In this document: piece after piece, positions 6,251 to 7,611 of the stretch
How positions within the stretch are numbered: position 1 is the first letter of the stretch
Layout: every line of letters starts with the position of its first letter
NCBI GenBank assembly: GCA_036121365.1
Contig: JAZAFR010000022.1
Coordinates: forward strand, 1 to 7,611
Direction of reading: 5' to 3'
Length of the DNA: 7,611 nt
Source of the DNA: UBA7916 sp036121365
GTDB taxonomy: Bacteria; Pseudomonadota; Gammaproteobacteria; Comchoanobacterales; Comchoanobacteraceae
Program-made: the position numbers and the translations under genes
The notes under the pieces: generated by a model
What the model was told of the DNA's origin: nothing
The model's database searches: none
What the model saw: only the letters and a program-made list of their open reading frames with translations

Positions 6251-7275
6251 TTAATTCCTAGAGTCTCAGAGTTTCTATCTAAACCCTCGCCTGATTGATG
6301 AGAACGAAAATGTTTAACTTTGGCTGTACAGAAAAAAGATGCACTATCAGACAACGATAAGTTCTGTAGTAGACCATCAGATAAACTTGGTAGATCATTT
6401 CCTTGGATAAAGTCTTTGAAACAATGATTACGTTGTTCAGCATCGGCCATTTTTACCTCTACATCACGACTACCATTACTCCAAAAGTACTCTGGCAGAC
6501 ACATTTGTTTGTTACCAGAAAATTTTAATAAATCATTCACTGCAACTTCTGGAAATTGATTCAAAGTTTCATTCCAAGTCGGCCTAAAGTCTTCATCATT
6601 TTGTAATTGATATAAAAACAAGATTGCTTGATCTGAATAAAATTTACCCTCTAAACCATTTTTACATTTCCAATCATTAAAATCACTGTATTTAATCACT
6701 GTTTGGTTTGTAGTAATACCACAATCACAATACGAAGGATTATATACATTATTTGCTAACACATCAGGCAATACAATTAAGTTAAGAGCTGTGCAATAAA
6801 GGAATGCACTCTCACCAATACTTTCAACACTGTTAGGAATTATGACAAATTCCAAACTTGTGCACTCAGAGTATGCATAACCACCAACACGCTTGACACC
6901 CTCAGAAATCACTACCGACTGTAAACTTTCACAGCGTAAGAATGCAGCCTCACCAATACTTTTAACACCCTTAGAAATGACGACCGACTTTAAGCTTTTG
7001 CTGCCAAAAAATGCACCTGTATCGATGCTTATAACACTCTTAGGAATTACGACCGATTCTAAGCTTGTGCAGTCACGGAATGCACATTCACCAATATTTC
7101 TAACACCTTCAGAAATCACCACCGATTGTAAGCTTTCGCAGTCATTGAATGCCCAACTACAAATATTTTTAACACTCTCTGGAATCACGACTTCAGTTGT
7201 CCCTGCTGGCATGTTGTCTCTAACATACTGCTCTGTTATTTCTCTTATACCATTAGGAACTGTCCATACTGACAT
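6244..7275 (-). CDS. BspA-type leucine-rich repeat protein without anchor (gene 5)
   Basis: A 343-residue protein: family N-terminus (MSVWTVPNGIREIT..., residues 1-25), six 23-residue LRR_5/BspA repeats (26-163), the cap LNLIVLPD, the VIKYSDFNDWK and ILFLYQLQN...FRPTWNETLNQ domain, and module B (LLKFSGNKQMCLPEYFW, MADAEQRNHCF, LSLSDSASFFCTAKVKHFRSH). Its tail GLDRNSETLGIKG differs from that of gene 4 because of a one-base insertion, although the DNA downstream is identical. No signal peptide or hydrophobic anchor is present. One repeat has serine in place of the usual cysteine (FFGSKS) and another has tyrosine for phenylalanine (YAYSEC). The start has AAGGAG 9 bases upstream and a full promoter. 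A protein-binding role is inferred from the repeats only. Confidence 0.92.
   Translation of the reverse strand: MSVWTVPNGIREITEQYVRDNMPAGTTEVVIPESVKNICSWAFNDCESLQSVVISEGVRNIGECAFRDCTSLESVVIPKSVISIDTGAFFGSKSLKSVVISKGVKSIGEAAFLRCESLQSVVISEGVKRVGGYAYSECTSLEFVIIPNSVESIGESAFLYCTALNLIVLPDVLANNVYNPSYCDCGITTNQTVIKYSDFNDWKCKNGLEGKFYSDQAILFLYQLQNDEDFRPTWNETLNQFPEVAVNDLLKFSGNKQMCLPEYFWSNGSRDVEVKMADAEQRNHCFKDFIQGNDLPSLSDGLLQNLSLSDSASFFCTAKVKHFRSHQSGEGLDRNSETLGIKG
6787..7200 (-). repeat. Six tandem 69-bp LRR_5 units of gene 5
   Basis: Six 69-bp units encode residues 26-163. The first shares the rare SVKNICSWAFN sequence with repeat 17 of gene 3 (around 3552-3606), with nearly identical DNA. Confidence 0.92.
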
Positions 7276-7284
7276 TTGATAATT

Positions 7285-7290
7285 CTCCTT
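7285..7290 (-). promoter_or_regulatory. Ribosome binding site of gene 5 (AAGGAG)
   Basis: AAGGAG lies 9 bases before the ATG at 7275, the same spacing as in genes 3 and 4. Confidence 0.8.
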
Positions 7291-7328
7291 GTATGATCAT
7301 TAGAGTCTGCATAGATTACAACACAAAG

Positions 7329-7358
7329 ATTATAAAAAATAAAGTATCACCATACCAA
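7329..7358 (-). promoter_or_regulatory. Sigma70-like promoter of gene 5
   Basis: TATAAT at 7329-7334 and TTGGTA at 7353-7358 are separated by 18 bp, the same core as gene 3. Confidence 0.68.
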
Positions 7359-7362
7359 ATCG

Positions 7363-7387
7363 CCCCATTCTTGTATCACTTTATTCT
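7363..7387 (-). repeat. Conserved 25-bp spacer block
   Basis: Identical to 3-27 and 1292-1316. The bases that follow, to about 7430, nearly match 28-68, so the spacers behind genes 1 and 6 are the closest pair. Confidence 0.75.
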
Positions 7388-7422
7388 CTATCCCACCATC
7401 AATTGATTATCAATATACTATC

Positions 7423-7527
7423 TCAAGATGAGTATTTATCACCAGAATGTCGATACATATACACAATACTCATAGAAATGGCCAAAACGACACACCCAGC
7501 CATACTCAGTCCATGCCCCCTAAGGTC
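7423..7527 (-). pseudogene. Frameshifted remnant of a tail anchor behind gene 6
   Basis: One base out of frame with gene 6, the minus strand reads LSMAGCVVLAISMSIVYM and then YRHSGDKYSS with a TGA at 7423-7425. This matches the anchor and tail of gene 2 (GVGYMQRHSGDKYSP). It is the best preserved of the three remnants: the hydrophobic stretch and tail are still open, and only the frame link to gene 6 is lost. There is no start codon or ribosome site suggesting separate translation. Confidence 0.75.
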
Positions 7528-7611
7528 TCAGAGTGTCGTCTAAACTCTCGCCTGATTGATGAGAACAAAAATGTTTATCTTTGGCTGTACAGAAAAAAGA
7601 TGCACCATCAG
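7520..7611 (-). CDS. C-terminal end of a further array member (gene 6, partial)
   Basis: The last 30 codons of a gene that begins beyond the right edge. They encode DGASFFCTAKDKHF then CSHQSGESLDDTLRP and a TAG at 7520-7522. This matches module B of genes 4 and 5, so the missing part is expected to be the same LRR protein, but its repeat number cannot be seen. The anchor remnant follows in another frame. Confidence 0.85.
   Translation of the reverse strand, partial: DGASFFCTAKDKHFCSHQSGESLDDTLRP

Noticed and set aside
1..7611. Eukaryotic origin, such as a Trichomonas BspA-like gene family
   Set aside because: AAGGAG ribosome sites at fixed spacing and TATAAT promoters before the starts indicate bacterial genes.

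Overview
This window is a head-to-tail array of paralogous genes, all on the minus strand. Five are complete (69-1205, 1352-2596, 2744-4864, 5109-6110, 6244-7275). A sixth enters at the right edge with only its C-terminus (7520-7611). Sequence at 1-68 matches the spacer upstream of other members, so the array probably continues past the left edge too. Below they are called genes 1 to 6 from left to right; transcription runs right to left.

All complete genes encode the same kind of protein. Each has a conserved ~25-residue N-terminus starting MSVWT or MTVWT, with no signal peptide. It is followed by 6 to 20 BspA-type leucine-rich repeats (LRR_5 family) of exactly 23 residues (69 bp), a capping segment that begins LN(L/V)(I/V)VLPD in four genes, a conserved domain I do not recognise (core ILFLYQLQN...F(R/K)P(T/S)W(N/D)EVL), and one of two C-terminal modules. 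Module A (genes 1 and 2) ends in a single hydrophobic segment plus a short tail, which looks like a C-terminal tail anchor. Module B (genes 4, 5 and 6) ends around SLSDGASFFCTA without an anchor, but frameshifted anchor-coding remnants lie just after its stop codons. Gene 3 is a chimera: module B joined in frame to the module A anchor.

Four genes have the same sigma70-like promoter (TTGGTA, TTGGTG or TTAGTA, 18 bp, TATAAT) and a Shine-Dalgarno sequence, so each gene appears to be a self-contained unit copied with its promoter. Gene 4 lost its -35 region in a deletion of about 96 bp. Long exact identity tracts (80, 85, 93 and 138 bp, and 193 bp with 4 differences) in different parts of different genes show shuffling by recombination or gene conversion.

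The clear Shine-Dalgarno and TATAAT elements indicate a bacterium. The AT-rich composition, the expanded BspA-type LRR family, the missing signal peptides and the C-terminal anchors would fit a host-associated or intracellular bacterium, but that is inference and I cannot name the organism. No RNA gene, transposase, CRISPR array or convincing terminator is visible, and no gene-free stretch exceeds 300 bases.
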